Notes: generated by a model not told the origin, from the sequence alone. A DNA stretch of 64,000 nt from Methylobacter psychrophilus (GCF_025583945.1 NZ_JAOEGU010000021.1:1-64000), one strand, 5' to 3'. Shown: positions 1-9,506, counted from the first letter of the stretch. A program made the numbers and translations.

Positions 1-2
1 AA

Positions 3-173
3 ATAGAGGGAACCAACAAGGGCAGTATGCTGGATTTGAAAACCATCTTCAGAGCCCGAAAATACACGCAGCGGATTATTAATTCGCTGGACAAAAATGA
101 TGACACATTTTTAATCGACGACCGTATCTTCCAAGCCGCAGAAATTGGCAGGATTCATGCGAGAGCGGCTTAA
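3..173 (+). CDS. C-terminal end of an unrecognised gene, cut by the window edge
   Basis: An open frame runs from the window edge to TAA at 171-173, about 56 residues with no internal stop. It is rich in basic and polar residues and ends in a helix-like segment (FQAAEIGRIHARAA). An internal ATG sits at 27 but the frame is open upstream of it, so it is more likely the tail of a longer protein. I do not recognise the family. Confidence 0.4.
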   Translation: MEGTNKGSMLDLKTIFRARKYTQRIINSLDKNDDTFLIDDRIFQAAEIGRIHARAA

Positions 174-226
174 ATTTTGACGAAGGTATTGTTAGGTAAC
201 TCGCAATAAATAACCCCCACCCTATC

Positions 227-397
227 GTTTCGACGCTCCGGCGTCACTGCCATTAAGTTAAGCGTTGAAATACCTTTTACATGGAGTACAAACCTAGGTT
301 TGTACTCCAGCAGTCACTATATAATGGGGAGTCAAAAAACATGTTTTTTGATTCCTTATTTCTTAACTTAATGGCAGTGACTGCGGAGCGTGGGAAC
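227..397. repeat. MITE-like element with 36-base terminal inverted repeats
   Basis: The left arm (227-262) and the reverse complement of the right arm (362-397) match at 32 of 36 positions. Both carry the core ACTGCCATTAAGTTAAG. The 99-base interior has no ORF but holds two perfect palindromes, at 282-309 (28 bases centred on CCTAGG) and at about 332-351. Short length, long terminal repeats and no transposase fit a miniature inverted-repeat element moved by an IS elsewhere. It fills most of the gap at 174-573; nothing else convincing was seen there. Confidence 0.65.
282..309. repeat. Perfect 28-base palindrome inside the MITE-like element
   Basis: The sequence reads the same on both strands (TGGAGTACAAACCT, then AGGTTTGTACTCCA). 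It can form a cruciform or RNA hairpin. It lies about 20 bases inside the left terminal repeat, so it is probably part of the mobile element rather than a host regulatory site. Confidence 0.6.
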
Positions 398-573
398 TAG
401 GCGGATTCTGGGCGGGTATTTTCTGCGTACTGCCTTACGTCGTGAATTAATTCAGATTGGCAGTGTGCTATGAATAACTATTACACTGAATAGCCTGTAA
501 GTTTCTTATATCATCGATATTTATTTTTGCTTCGATGAATTTCCTGAAAAATATTACCCTGACTTAGTAACTT

Positions 574-1608
574 ATGCGTGTCTTTACCCTTTTTAATTTA
601 TTGGTGGCTGCGTTGTCGATGGTATTGATACCAATAACAGCAGTCGCTAATGAAGTCGATGGCGGTTATCGGCTGGGTACTGGCTATTCGGTGGGTGAAA
701 CCGGATTACGTGTTGGTGGTTATGCCAGTACACAAATCAACGTACCACGATCAGCTCCCTGGAGTTTCGAGGTGAGCGATCTTAGTTTGTTTCTGACCTG
801 GGATAATGGCTCACGACTGCATTTTTTTTCGGAATTGGAAGCGGGCGAGTTACTGAGTGCAGGTAGCCATCAATCGTTGGGTGTACAGAATGCCCAATTC
901 GATTTTGAACGGTTTTATCTCGACAGCTTGGTGAATAATAATCTGACTGTGCGACTGGGAAAGTTTCTTACTCCTGTCGGCGAATGGAACCTGATTCATG
1001 CAGCTCCATTGGTTTGGACTACCTTTCGCCCGGTTGCGACTCAAAATTTATTCTCCACCCATGCCTCAGGCCTCATGTTGCATGGCTCTGTTAATGTTGT
1101 TAATCGTCAATTTGAATATAGTGTTTATGGTGATGTCACTGATAACATTGATCCGCACCGATCAAAAAACTCTTTTGACAATGCACTGGGGGCACATTTA
1201 CGTTACTTCTTGAATGACACGTTGCAGATCGGCGCTTCTGCTGCTGATTTTGTTCTGCATGATTTACAGTCTACCCGTTATTATTTGGCCGGACTTGATG
1301 TTGCGTGGTCTTATAAGAAATTTGAGCTTAGTAGTGAATTAGTTTACCGCACCAGTGATCATGCCAATATTCCAAGCACTGGGCAAGGTTTTGTCCAAAG
1401 CGTAGCTCCTATAAGCCAACATTGGTTTATAGTGGGGCGTTATGAATTTTTTGAACAAATACAGAATAAAACAGGACAAGTCGGATTGTTAGGATTGGCT
1501 TATAGACCTTTGCCTCCGATTATTTGGAAATTAGACTATCAGCTGGGCTCGCATAATGAAACACTAGCGCCCGACGGCTTCTCAGCGTCGTTTGCCATAC
1601 TGTTTTGA
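574..1608 (+). CDS. Outer-membrane beta-barrel (porin-like) protein
   Basis: A 344-residue protein with an N-terminal signal peptide (hydrophobic to about residue 25, ending TAVAN). The body alternates polar and hydrophobic residues with many aromatic and Gly residues and ends in F-A-I-L-F, typical of an outer-membrane barrel strand ending in Phe. Phrases such as FFSELEAGEL and VRLGKFLTPVGEWN resemble phosphate-selective-porin-like and short carboxylate-porin-like barrels. The stop overlaps the ATG of the next gene by 4 bases (ATGA), and that gene encodes a phosphate-binding-like protein, so the pair may work together at the envelope. The substrate is not evident. Confidence 0.7.
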   Translation: MRVFTLFNLLVAALSMVLIPITAVANEVDGGYRLGTGYSVGETGLRVGGYASTQINVPRSAPWSFEVSDLSLFLTWDNGSRLHFFSELEAGELLSAGSHQSLGVQNAQFDFERFYLDSLVNNNLTVRLGKFLTPVGEWNLIHAAPLVWTTFRPVATQNLFSTHASGLMLHGSVNVVNRQFEYSVYGDVTDNIDPHRSKNSFDNALGAHLRYFLNDTLQIGASAADFVLHDLQSTRYYLAGLDVAWSYKKFELSSELVYRTSDHANIPSTGQGFVQSVAPISQHWFIVGRYEFFEQIQNKTGQVGLLGLAYRPLPPIIWKLDYQLGSHNETLAPDGFSASFAILF

Positions 1609-2051
1609 TGAACATGTGCATCGCCTACGCGCTACTTGTTACTATATTGAGTGCCTGGTTTCCGGTAGGCGCTGTGGAACCTATCGCGGTAATAACCGCT
1701 GTAAGTAACCCGCTTAATACACTTTCATTTGATGCATTAGGCCTCATTTATCTGCGTAAAAGTCAAATGGACATGGAAGGAAATCGTTGGGTTCCATTAA
1801 ATTTGCCAGTCAATGATCCCTTGCGACGCAGCTTTTCATTAGCTCTTTTCTCAATGTTACCGGAAGAGCAGGACGATTATTGGAATATTCAATATTTTAA
1901 CGGTATTAGTCCTCCTAAGGTAATGGCTTCTGAAGAAGCCATCTTGCGTTTTGTGGCATCAACCCCTGGATCTATAGGTTATGTGGGTAAACAAAAAGTG
2001 GATGGTCGGGTAAAAATGCTGCTACTCATTACTTCGCCACCTCCAAAATAA
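1605..2051 (+). CDS. Short periplasmic PstS-like (phosphate-binding-like) protein
   Basis: A 148-residue protein with a signal peptide (about residues 1-23). It contains elements of the small PBP-like domain found in proteins annotated as phosphate ABC transporter substrate-binding: a VITAVSNPLNTLSFDALGLIYL start, a central W-x-P-L/I-x-L-P segment, and a GSIGYVGK motif near the C-terminus. It is much shorter than true PstS (about 330 residues), and no pstCAB genes are adjacent, so a role in phosphate import is not established. It is coupled by a 4-base overlap to the upstream barrel gene. Confidence 0.65.
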   Translation: MMNMCIAYALLVTILSAWFPVGAVEPIAVITAVSNPLNTLSFDALGLIYLRKSQMDMEGNRWVPLNLPVNDPLRRSFSLALFSMLPEEQDDYWNIQYFNGISPPKVMASEEAILRFVASTPGSIGYVGKQKVDGRVKMLLLITSPPPK

Positions 2052-2241
2052 ACACGGTCATATTAGTGTTATAGAGTCCTGGAATTAGTTAAGCAGAAAG
2101 GGCGTTGTGTGTCTTGGTTTTCAAGGCGTACACGGCACGCCTAAAGGGAATAATGTAGCTTAATCAACCAAGGTGTCTATAAACCAAAGACTTTCTATTA
2201 TCTGTTCTTTAATTACCAACACGATTCGAGTTGCACCGGGG

Positions 2242-2835
2242 TTATTTCTGCATTTTATTATTAAATAGCGTATCCAGCTTTTTATTGGTTTGTTGGTTGT
2301 ACTGATTTGAACGATCAACTATAGCGGTCTTTGGTGTTGTCGCTACAGGTGTTGGGGTTGGAGTTGCCTGTGTTATAGGGGGTTCTATAATCGATTGATC
2401 TGTTTTTTTTGTGTTATCGAGACGCAATACTTCACCGTAAGTTGTATCCATATCAAAATCATCCCAAATATAAACCGGGTGTGCAATCGGTTGGGTCGGT
2501 ATTGGCAATGTTATTAAATCAGCAATGCCGCAACCTGCTCGTCCCAAGGTGTTAACCAGACCTTTTGTAAACCCGCCAAATACACCATAAAAAAAATTGC
2601 TTTGATTTATGGTGTTAATGATATCTTTGGGTATTTCCAATGGGCTGGTAGCTAAATTGGCAAAGGCATTTAGTGCTTTATTACCGATTTTTTCACCATA
2701 GCTTGATTGCTGTAAGCTGGCATCAGCTTGATTGCTATAGCTTTGTTGCGGGCTATCTGCCTGAGCTATTGGCATATGGGCCATAAACAGGGAGATGAAA
2801 GGAAGAAAAATGTAAAAGTGATTGAATTTAATCAT
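2242..2835 (-). CDS. Exosortase system-associated protein, TIGR04073 family
   Basis: ATG at 2835 is preferred to an in-frame TTG at 2868, because an AGGA ribosome site lies about 8 bases before it and the protein then begins with a clean signal peptide (MIKFNHFYIFLPF to AQA). The core (ALNAFANLATSPLEIPKDI, FFYGVFGGFTKGLVNTLGRAG, ADLITLPIP) matches what I know of TIGR04073, small exported proteins that co-occur with exosortase systems. The C-terminal tail is Pro/Thr/Gln-rich low complexity. No exosortase or PEP-CTERM gene is visible here. The function is unknown. Confidence 0.75.
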   Translation of the reverse strand: MIKFNHFYIFLPFISLFMAHMPIAQADSPQQSYSNQADASLQQSSYGEKIGNKALNAFANLATSPLEIPKDIINTINQSNFFYGVFGGFTKGLVNTLGRAGCGIADLITLPIPTQPIAHPVYIWDDFDMDTTYGEVLRLDNTKKTDQSIIEPPITQATPTPTPVATTPKTAIVDRSNQYNQQTNKKLDTLFNNKMQK

Positions 2836-2890
2836 ATCAAATCCTGCGGGTATGTTAATAAGATTCAAGCTCTAGCAGAGCTATTGTTAT

Positions 2891-5167
2891 TTACTTTTTA
2901 AATGCTTTTGCAAAGGCATTAGCCATTAAATTTTGCGCTGGCACTTGTTGTCGGGGTTTATTAACCGGTTTTTGGTTATTTCGTTCAGGTCTGGCTTCAA
3001 CGGTATCGGTATTGGTTTTCATGGATAAGGAGATACGCTTGCGTTCGATATCCACTTCCAGTACTTTAACTTTCACCATATCACCGGTTTTTACGGCCTC
3101 TCTGGGATCCTTGATAAAAGTATCTGATAAGTGAGAGATATGTACCAAGCCATCCTGATGTACGCCAATATCAACAAAGGCTCCAAAGTTAGCGACATTG
3201 GTCACTACTCCATCCAGTCTCATACCCGGTTTAAGATCGGACATTTTCTCGATACCGGCTTTAAATTCTACGCTTTTAAATTCCGGCCGTGGATCGCGTC
3301 CCGGCTTTTCCAGTTCTTGTAGAATATCAGTAACAGTCGGTAGACCGAAATGCTCATTGGTATAGTTTGCAGGATTTAGTGTGCGTAAAAAACCGCTTTG
3401 GCCAATAAGGTCACGGATAGATTTACCCGTACCAGCTATGATGGCTTCAACAACCGGATAGGCTTCGGGATGGACTGAAGAGGCATCCAGCGGGTTATCC
3501 CCATTCATGACACGCAGAAATCCTGCGGCTTGTTCATAAGCTTTATCGCCCAGTCGGGGTACTTTTTTCAATTGCTTGCGGTTAATAAAAGGGCCGTTTT
3601 CATCGCGAAAAGCCACGATATTTTCACTCACACTGGCTGACAAACCGGAGACCTGTTTTAACAAAGCGATGGAGGCTGTGTTGACATCGACACCGACGGC
3701 ATTAACACAATCCTCAACGACAACATCAAGCCCTCTGGCTAATTGAAACTGATTGACATCATGCTGATACTGACCAACACCGATGGATTTTGGATCAATT
3801 TTAACCAGTTCTGCCAGCGGATCCTGCAAGCGTCTGGCAATAGAAACTGCACCACGCAGTGACACATCCATATTGGGAAATTCTTTGGCAGCAAGTTCGG
3901 AGGCTGAATAAACCGAGGCACCGGCTTCTGAAACGGTTATTTTGGTAAACTTAAGTTGACTATGCTGTTTCATAACATCCGCAACCAGTTGATCCGTCTC
4001 TCTTGAACCCGTACCATTACCGATACTAACCAGATCAACACGGTATTTTTGGATCAGTTTTGCCAGGGTTGCCATTGCTCCATCCCAATCTTTACGTGGC
4101 GGGTGTGGGTAAATAGTCTCGGTGGCTAGCACTTTTCCGGTAGGATCAACAATGGCAACCTTAACACCGGTACGTATGCCTGGATCAAGTCCCATCGTGG
4201 CTTTGGGGCCGGCAGGGGCAGCCAACAACAAGTCTCTTAAATTACTGGCAAAAACGCGAATAGCTTCCAGTTCAGCGGCTTCACGGAGTCTGAGCTTTAA
4301 ATCCAGATCAATGCGGGTAAATAGTTTAACTTTCCAGGCAAAGCGGGCCGTTTCTGCCAGCCAGGCATCAGCCGGTTTTGATGTGTCCTTAATCGCAAGA
4401 TGTTTGGCAACAAACTGGGCGCAAAGTGTATGCTCTTCTTTATCTTCTGCACCGGGTTTGAGCGTTAGTGACAATAAGTCTTCATTACGTCCCCGGAATA
4501 AAGCCAATGCCCGGTGCGAAGGAATTTTATTGATAGCTTCCTGATAATCGAAATAATCCTTAAATTTTTCGGCAGCCTGTTCTTTACCCGTAACGACGGT
4601 GGCGTGAACAAGTCCTTTTTGCCAGACCCGTTCGCGTAGTTCAGCCAATAATTCGGCATTTTCAGAAATGCGTTCCATAATGATTTGTCTTGCGCCATCC
4701 AGAGCGGCAGCAGTCTCCGTTATCCCTTTGTCGGGATCAATATAAGCGATAGCGATGTCTTCCGGAATCAGGTTACGGTCGTTAAGAATGGCATCAGCCA
4801 GCGGCTCAAGCCCTGCTTCACGGGCGATTTGTGCTTTGGTGCGGCGTTTGGGTTTGTAGGGCAAATATAAATCTTCCAACAGTGTTTTGGTATCAGCCTC
4901 GGTAATGGCCTTTTCCAGTTCAGGTGTCAGTTTATCTTGCGAGCTAATACTGGCGAGAATAGATTTGCGCCGTTCGTTGAGTTCGCGTAAATAACGTAAA
5001 CGTTCCTCCAGTTGCCTTAACTGAGTATCATCGAGTCCCCCGGTAATTTCCTTTCGATAGCGGGAAATAAAAGGCACGGTAGCGCCTTCATCAAGCAACG
5101 CAACGGCTGCTTTGACTTGTTTGCTATTAACAGATAATTCTTCGGCAATACGTTGGATGACGTCCAT
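2891..5167 (-). CDS. tex: Tex/YhgF RNA-binding transcription accessory protein
   Basis: A 758-residue protein of full Tex length. The N-terminal helical region has the DEGATVPFISRYRKE signature. A YqgF/RNase H-like domain lies in the middle (GLDPGIRTGVKVAIVD), followed by helix-hairpin-helix segments (NTASIALLKQVSGLSASVSENIVAFR) and a C-terminal S1 RNA-binding domain (GVVTNVANFGAFVDIGVHQDGLVHIS). Tex binds RNA and affects transcription and translation in many bacteria. The tail after S1 is low complexity, rich in Asn, Gln and Pro. It appears to be transcribed alone. Confidence 0.95.
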   Translation of the reverse strand: MDVIQRIAEELSVNSKQVKAAVALLDEGATVPFISRYRKEITGGLDDTQLRQLEERLRYLRELNERRKSILASISSQDKLTPELEKAITEADTKTLLEDLYLPYKPKRRTKAQIAREAGLEPLADAILNDRNLIPEDIAIAYIDPDKGITETAAALDGARQIIMERISENAELLAELRERVWQKGLVHATVVTGKEQAAEKFKDYFDYQEAINKIPSHRALALFRGRNEDLLSLTLKPGAEDKEEHTLCAQFVAKHLAIKDTSKPADAWLAETARFAWKVKLFTRIDLDLKLRLREAAELEAIRVFASNLRDLLLAAPAGPKATMGLDPGIRTGVKVAIVDPTGKVLATETIYPHPPRKDWDGAMATLAKLIQKYRVDLVSIGNGTGSRETDQLVADVMKQHSQLKFTKITVSEAGASVYSASELAAKEFPNMDVSLRGAVSIARRLQDPLAELVKIDPKSIGVGQYQHDVNQFQLARGLDVVVEDCVNAVGVDVNTASIALLKQVSGLSASVSENIVAFRDENGPFINRKQLKKVPRLGDKAYEQAAGFLRVMNGDNPLDASSVHPEAYPVVEAIIAGTGKSIRDLIGQSGFLRTLNPANYTNEHFGLPTVTDILQELEKPGRDPRPEFKSVEFKAGIEKMSDLKPGMRLDGVVTNVANFGAFVDIGVHQDGLVHISHLSDTFIKDPREAVKTGDMVKVKVLEVDIERKRISLSMKTNTDTVEARPERNNQKPVNKPRQQVPAQNLMANAFAKAFKK

Positions 5168-5473
5168 TTTTAACTTCTGGTCTGAGTTTAAATGGAGCTA
5201 TTGTAGCCGGATACACCTTTTTTTAGAATTCTTGATTTTATGGTTATCAGATAGAATTAGCCTTTTCGCTTAAATAGTCGACAATTTACTTGAGGTATAG
5301 CTGTAACCAAACAGGCCTGAGTTTATAACATAGGGTCTTAAATACAAGGCAGGGCAGGAGTGGACAAGATAAATTTCAATAAGTATAGTAGGTTATGCTA
5401 ATATTGTTTTTATTGCCGGTTGTAAACTTAACGACCTGGCAGACTTGATATTAACTTTTACTTTGAGATAGTC
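5168..5473. other. Divergent intergenic region between tex and the YeeE/YedE pair
   Basis: About 306 AT-rich bases that must hold the promoters of tex (minus) and of the transporter pair (plus). A TAATAT hexamer at about 5398-5403 could serve as a -10 element, but no convincing -35 is seen. No ORF, terminator or operator was recognised. Confidence 0.4.
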
Positions 5474-5905
5474 ATGGAAAATTTTACGCCTTTTTCGGCA
5501 TTAGGCGGCGGTGCATTGATTGGCATCAGCGTTACTTTACTTTTACTCTTTAATGGCCGTATAGGGGGAATTAGCGGTATCATGAACGGTGTCTTTTTTG
5601 CGCCAAAAAACGATCGGATGTGGCGATTGATTTTTTTGTTCGGACTGATTCTTGGCGCTGTTATTTTTCAACTGGTGATGCCTGATTTTAATGTACCCCG
5701 CCAAAATTATCCGCTGTTTTTATTGGGGGTAGGTGGTATTCTGATTGGTATTGGTACGCGTATGAGCGGAGGTTGTACGAGTGGACACGGTATTTGTGGT
5801 ATTGCCAATTTATCGATTCGTTCATTAATCGCCACACTGACCTTTATGATGACAGGCATGATAACGGTTTATATTATTCGTCATAGCTTGGAGCTTACCC
5901 TATGA
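5474..5905 (+). CDS. YeeE/YedE family membrane protein, first half
   Basis: A 143-residue hydrophobic protein with about four membrane segments and the family signature GCTSGHGICG near residue 99. YeeE/YedE (TsuA-like) proteins import thiosulfate or sulfur compounds through conserved cysteines. Here the family is encoded as two half-size proteins in neighbouring overlapping genes, a known arrangement. The stop overlaps the start of the second half by 4 bases (ATGA), so translation is probably coupled and the two halves probably pair in the membrane. The substrate is inferred only from the family. Confidence 0.85.
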   Translation: MENFTPFSALGGGALIGISVTLLLLFNGRIGGISGIMNGVFFAPKNDRMWRLIFLFGLILGAVIFQLVMPDFNVPRQNYPLFLLGVGGILIGIGTRMSGGCTSGHGICGIANLSIRSLIATLTFMMTGMITVYIIRHSLELTL

Positions 5906-6315
5906 AGCAAAATCTAATCGCTTTACTCTGCGGCATACTATTCGGTATAGGCCTGTCACTTGCACAGATGATTAATCCAAATAAAATAATCAATTTTCTT
6001 GATATTACCGGTAACTGGGATCCCAGTCTTATATTTGTCATGGTGGGTGCATTGGCTGTTGCTTTTATTTCTTTCCGATGGATTCTTAAACGCCCAGCTC
6101 CATTATTGGCAGAGAGTTTTCACCTTTCAAAAAAATTGTCGGTTGATAAATCACTGGTATTCGGTACCGTCATTTTTGGCATTGGCTGGGGTATGAGCGG
6201 TTATTGCCCCGGCCCTGCTGTTACCGGACTTGGCTTATTGTCATTGGAGCCGGTTATACTGGTGGTGACAATTTATTTGGGTTTTTTTGTCTATAACTTG
6301 TTTGAACGAAAATAA
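5902..6315 (+). CDS. YeeE/YedE family (DUF6691-type) membrane protein, second half
   Basis: A 137-residue protein with about four membrane segments. The signature GMSGYCPGPA (near residues 100-109) carries the conserved Cys of the second half. The N-terminal segment (GLSLAQMINPNKIINFLDITGNWDPSL) matches DUF6691 proteins that accompany YeeE/YedE. It is translationally coupled to the first-half gene and is likely its obligate partner in sulfur-compound transport. Confidence 0.85.
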   Translation: MKQNLIALLCGILFGIGLSLAQMINPNKIINFLDITGNWDPSLIFVMVGALAVAFISFRWILKRPAPLLAESFHLSKKLSVDKSLVFGTVIFGIGWGMSGYCPGPAVTGLGLLSLEPVILVVTIYLGFFVYNLFERK

Positions 6316-6492
6316 TTTATTGTTTTTTGATGTGAACCGGGTTGTTTTGTAAGTCTTGCTTTACCAAATCAGGCTATCATTGTCAGTCCGGATAGATAAC
6401 ATCCATCAAAGAGATGTTATCTATAACGTAACCTCATTTTTTATTCTCGGTATTTATGAAATGAAGTACGGACAAGACATTAGCTTTGGTCA

Positions 6493-7293
6493 CTAAAGCG
6501 CTTTTTTAAGAAGACTTTCAACGTGGTTAACAGGTATTGCATAAGAAATTCCACTAGGCTTTGATAAGACGTTTTCTTTGCTTTCCTGTACGAAAACCTT
6601 ATTAATGACGCCTATAACGAGTCCCGTATCAGGATCATAAAGAGGACTGCCACTATTTCCAGGATAAGCCGTTGCATCTAACTGAAAGACATTGTACGGA
6701 TCTTGCAGTCGTTTGAGTATTTTTGCATTGATCTGTTCTGCTCTGATCATCGGTATCACATTGGGGGTGATTGCCGAAACTATGCCTCGATGAGTAACCG
6801 GATAAAGCCCTAAAACCATACCGATAGGAAAACCGGTAAAAGCATACAATTGTCCTTCGCGCACTGATGACACGGAGCCTAATTTAAGAGGCGACAAGCG
6901 CTCTTCAGTAATTTTTAAAATTGCCAGATCATGTTCTTTATCCATCGCTATCGCTACTGCCGTGATAGCTTTATCGTTATTATCTTTATGATAAAAAACC
7001 GCTAGTTGTTCCATATGCTCATTGTCAATCTTGTCTGGAACGACATGTGCGTTGGTAACAATCAGGCTGCCGTCACCTACTGCAAACCCCGTAGCCAGAA
7101 AAACTGCCTTGGGATTGCGTTTTGGCATATAGGTTCCCACTGCGACGATACCCGGTTTTAGGGCTGCCAAGGTATTTGCAAGAGAGGGTTCTCCACAGCT
7201 GTTTTTAGAAATACAAAAAGCCATAAAAGCTATTAAAGCCAGGTTGATTGGCAATTTATTAAGAAATTGAATAAATTTTTTGTTAAAACTCAT
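6493..7293 (-). CDS. Trypsin-like (S1C/HtrA-like) serine protease without PDZ domain
   Basis: ATG at 7293 is chosen over an in-frame TTG two codons upstream. The protein (266 residues) begins with a hydrophobic export segment (LPINLALIAFMAFCIS), so it is probably periplasmic. The catalytic triad is visible: His in TNAHVV, Asp in EHDLAIL, Ser in GNSGSPL. The chain ends directly after the protease fold (AIPVNHVESLLKKAL), so the PDZ domains typical of DegP/DegS are absent. Its substrate is unknown. Confidence 0.85.
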   Translation of the reverse strand: MSFNKKFIQFLNKLPINLALIAFMAFCISKNSCGEPSLANTLAALKPGIVAVGTYMPKRNPKAVFLATGFAVGDGSLIVTNAHVVPDKIDNEHMEQLAVFYHKDNNDKAITAVAIAMDKEHDLAILKITEERLSPLKLGSVSSVREGQLYAFTGFPIGMVLGLYPVTHRGIVSAITPNVIPMIRAEQINAKILKRLQDPYNVFQLDATAYPGNSGSPLYDPDTGLVIGVINKVFVQESKENVLSKPSGISYAIPVNHVESLLKKAL

Positions 7294-7775
7294 TGGCAAA
7301 GCTACCTTGATTGTTGAGACAAATTTTAAACGATAAGACTGATATTACCGGGTTGATGTCAGTTTTTATGTACATGCTTATTTTTTATAAAAATATAAGG
7401 CTTAAGCATTATGTAAATCAAATTGCATGACCTTCTTTTGGTATTATTGTTTTTATCTGAAAATAAATGCTCTTTAGATGGGTTGTGATTTACTCTGTAA
7501 ACCTTGTTGCTATAGTCTTTCAGAAATTAAATTTCCAATAAACGTCGCAGTAAGCTCTTACGGATACCATCCCTTCAAGGGATGGTATCCGTTAATATCG
7601 AAATTATTTATCTGAAAATCTGTACATAGCAAACGGTGCCTATAAAAATGTCTTTCTTATCGGTAACAATTTAGCCACTTGCACGGCAATCGTCTACTTA
7701 CCTTTCCTTGCTGATCAAAAAGCAGGGTATAGTTGGCGTTGGAAATATAAAAAACAATACGTCATACAATATTTA
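7294..7775. other. Intergenic region between the protease gene and tamA
   Basis: About 480 AT-rich bases between divergent genes. The right half contains a dispersed repeat (7511-7625) with a strong hairpin. The rest is AT-rich with no ORF or RNA gene that I can support; promoters for both neighbours must lie here. Confidence 0.4.
7511..7625 (+). repeat. Dispersed ~115-base repeat with hairpin core, copy 1
   Basis: This stretch recurs in inverted orientation at 63722-63835 with high identity over the whole length, including the flanks TATAGTCTTT and AAATTATTTATCTGAAAATC. Its core (7560-7592) is a palindrome with a single unpaired central base (ACGGATACCATCCCTT on one arm). In the second copy both arms carry compensating changes (CGGAT to CAGAT and ATCCG to ATCTG), so pairing is kept. 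No coding capacity. It resembles REP/MITE-class intergenic elements. Confidence 0.75.
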
Positions 7776-9506
7776 ATGTGGAAAATTTCAAGATCAATGA
7801 GAATAGCACCATTATTAATGGTGCTAAGTTTTATCGCACCTGCTATTTTTGCAGAAGTAAATATTTCGGGGCTTAAAGGTAACGTTAACGATAATGTTCG
7901 CCTTATGTTGTCCATGGAAAAGGAAAAGTGCGAGGCACCGGAATGGAAAATACGTCGCTTATATGTCAAAGCCAACCAAGAAATTGATCAAGGGTTACGG
8001 GCATTAGGTTATTACCATGCGGTAGTTAAAAAATCATTGGCTTTTGGTGAAGCGTGTTGGACTGCTGATTTTACTATAGATCCAGGTCCACAGGTTTATA
8101 TTGCTGATGTTGATGTCATTATTAATGGCGCTGCCCATGACGCCCCTGAGTTTCAAAAATTGCGGGATAAACTTGTTAAAATAACAGGGAGTCCTCTTGA
8201 TCATAGCCAATACGAAAAGATGAAAAGTCGTATTGAGGCATTGGCCCTGGAAAAAGGCTATTTGAAAGGGACGTTTACAGAAAAAAAATTGATCATTGAT
8301 AAACAGCTCAATCAAGCGCAAATCAAGTTAGTATTTGACGCTGGACAACGCATGGCTTTTGGCAAGATTGTCATTAAACAGGATATTTTGAATCCTGAGT
8401 TTGTAGAAAAATACATTTCGATAAAAAGCGGAGAATTTTACACCAGCGAACAATTGGCTAAAACTCATAACAATCTGTCGAAAACCGGTTATTTTGAGAT
8501 GGTAGACATAGATCCCGATACTGACACTATTGATGGACAAGTGCCGGTTACCATTAACCTGCAGCCTAAAAAGAAGCATCATTATTCATTTGGAGTCGGT
8601 TTTGATACCGACATCGGCCCGTTGTTGAGTGCGTCGTATATTAATCGACGCTTGAATCGTAAAGGCCATTTTCTTACCTCAGAGTTTGACCTTTCACCAG
8701 TATTATCGACTGCCAGCGTAGAATATAATGTACCTTTAAATGATCCGGTCAGCGATTTTTTCAGCTTTGGCGGCGGACTCAAGCGTGAAGATACTTCCAG
8801 TTTCAAGACAGCTTCAGTGATAATCTCGGGGCGTTTAAAAAATGCTCTGGACAGTGGCTGGAAGCAGACGCTTTTTCTCGATCTTGATTATGAAGACTTT
8901 ACGATAGGGACAACAGCAACCCAGACACTATTATTGGTCCCCGGTGGTAGTTGGCTTAAGTCGGTCTCGAATAATTTGTTACGTCCAAATAAAGGTTATC
9001 GGGCAAAGTTTGATGTCAGTGGCAGTTATAAAAATCCATTGTCCGAGGTCAGCTTTTTTCAAGGCGATTTGTCTGCGGTATGGATGTACCCGTTACCCTG
9101 GCGTAGCACGTTTATTGGACGAACAGAATTGGGTGCAACACTGGTTGATCAGTTTGATAAATTGCCGACAACCTATCGGTTTTATGCCGGTGGTATTAAC
9201 AGTATTCGCGGATATGGTTATAAAGAACTGGGGCCAAAGGATAGTCAGGGGTATGTCATTGGTGGCAAGTTTTTAACGGTACTCAGCCTTGAATATGAAA
9301 AGGCTGTTTTTGATGACTGGGGGGTTTCTGCTTTTGTCGATAGTGGTGATGCCTTTAATCTGGGTAATATCGTGTTAAAAACCGGTGTAGGCATCGGTGT
9401 GCGCTGGTATTCGCCCTTTGGCCCGGTTCGGGTTGATTTTGCCATGCCCATGAATGAATCGAATTCTTCCTTTCAGATCCATTTTGCGGCAGGTGCAAGA
9501 ATATGA
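7776..9506 (+). CDS. tamA: TamA, outer-membrane Omp85 subunit of the translocation and assembly module
   Basis: A 576-residue protein. The signal peptide follows an internal Met (MRIAPLLMVLSF to IFAE), so the ATG at 7797 is a possible alternative start. POTRA-like repeats fill about residues 25-260, followed by a 16-strand Omp85 barrel with the conserved YRFYAGGINSIRGYGYKELGP segment and a closing strand VRVDFAMPM to AGARI. TamA works with TamB to move lipids or assemble proteins at the outer membrane. The stop overlaps tamB by 4 bases (ATGA), the usual tamAB operon. Confidence 0.95.
   Translation: MWKISRSMRIAPLLMVLSFIAPAIFAEVNISGLKGNVNDNVRLMLSMEKEKCEAPEWKIRRLYVKANQEIDQGLRALGYYHAVVKKSLAFGEACWTADFTIDPGPQVYIADVDVIINGAAHDAPEFQKLRDKLVKITGSPLDHSQYEKMKSRIEALALEKGYLKGTFTEKKLIIDKQLNQAQIKLVFDAGQRMAFGKIVIKQDILNPEFVEKYISIKSGEFYTSEQLAKTHNNLSKTGYFEMVDIDPDTDTIDGQVPVTINLQPKKKHHYSFGVGFDTDIGPLLSASYINRRLNRKGHFLTSEFDLSPVLSTASVEYNVPLNDPVSDFFSFGGGLKREDTSSFKTASVIISGRLKNALDSGWKQTLFLDLDYEDFTIGTTATQTLLLVPGGSWLKSVSNNLLRPNKGYRAKFDVSGSYKNPLSEVSFFQGDLSAVWMYPLPWRSTFIGRTELGATLVDQFDKLPTTYRFYAGGINSIRGYGYKELGPKDSQGYVIGGKFLTVLSLEYEKAVFDDWGVSAFVDSGDAFNLGNIVLKTGVGIGVRWYSPFGPVRVDFAMPMNESNSSFQIHFAAGARI

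Noticed and set aside
282-309. The 28-base palindrome as a host operator for the barrel gene at 574
   Set aside because: It lies inside the inverted-repeat element about 270 bases from the gene, so membership in the mobile element is simpler.
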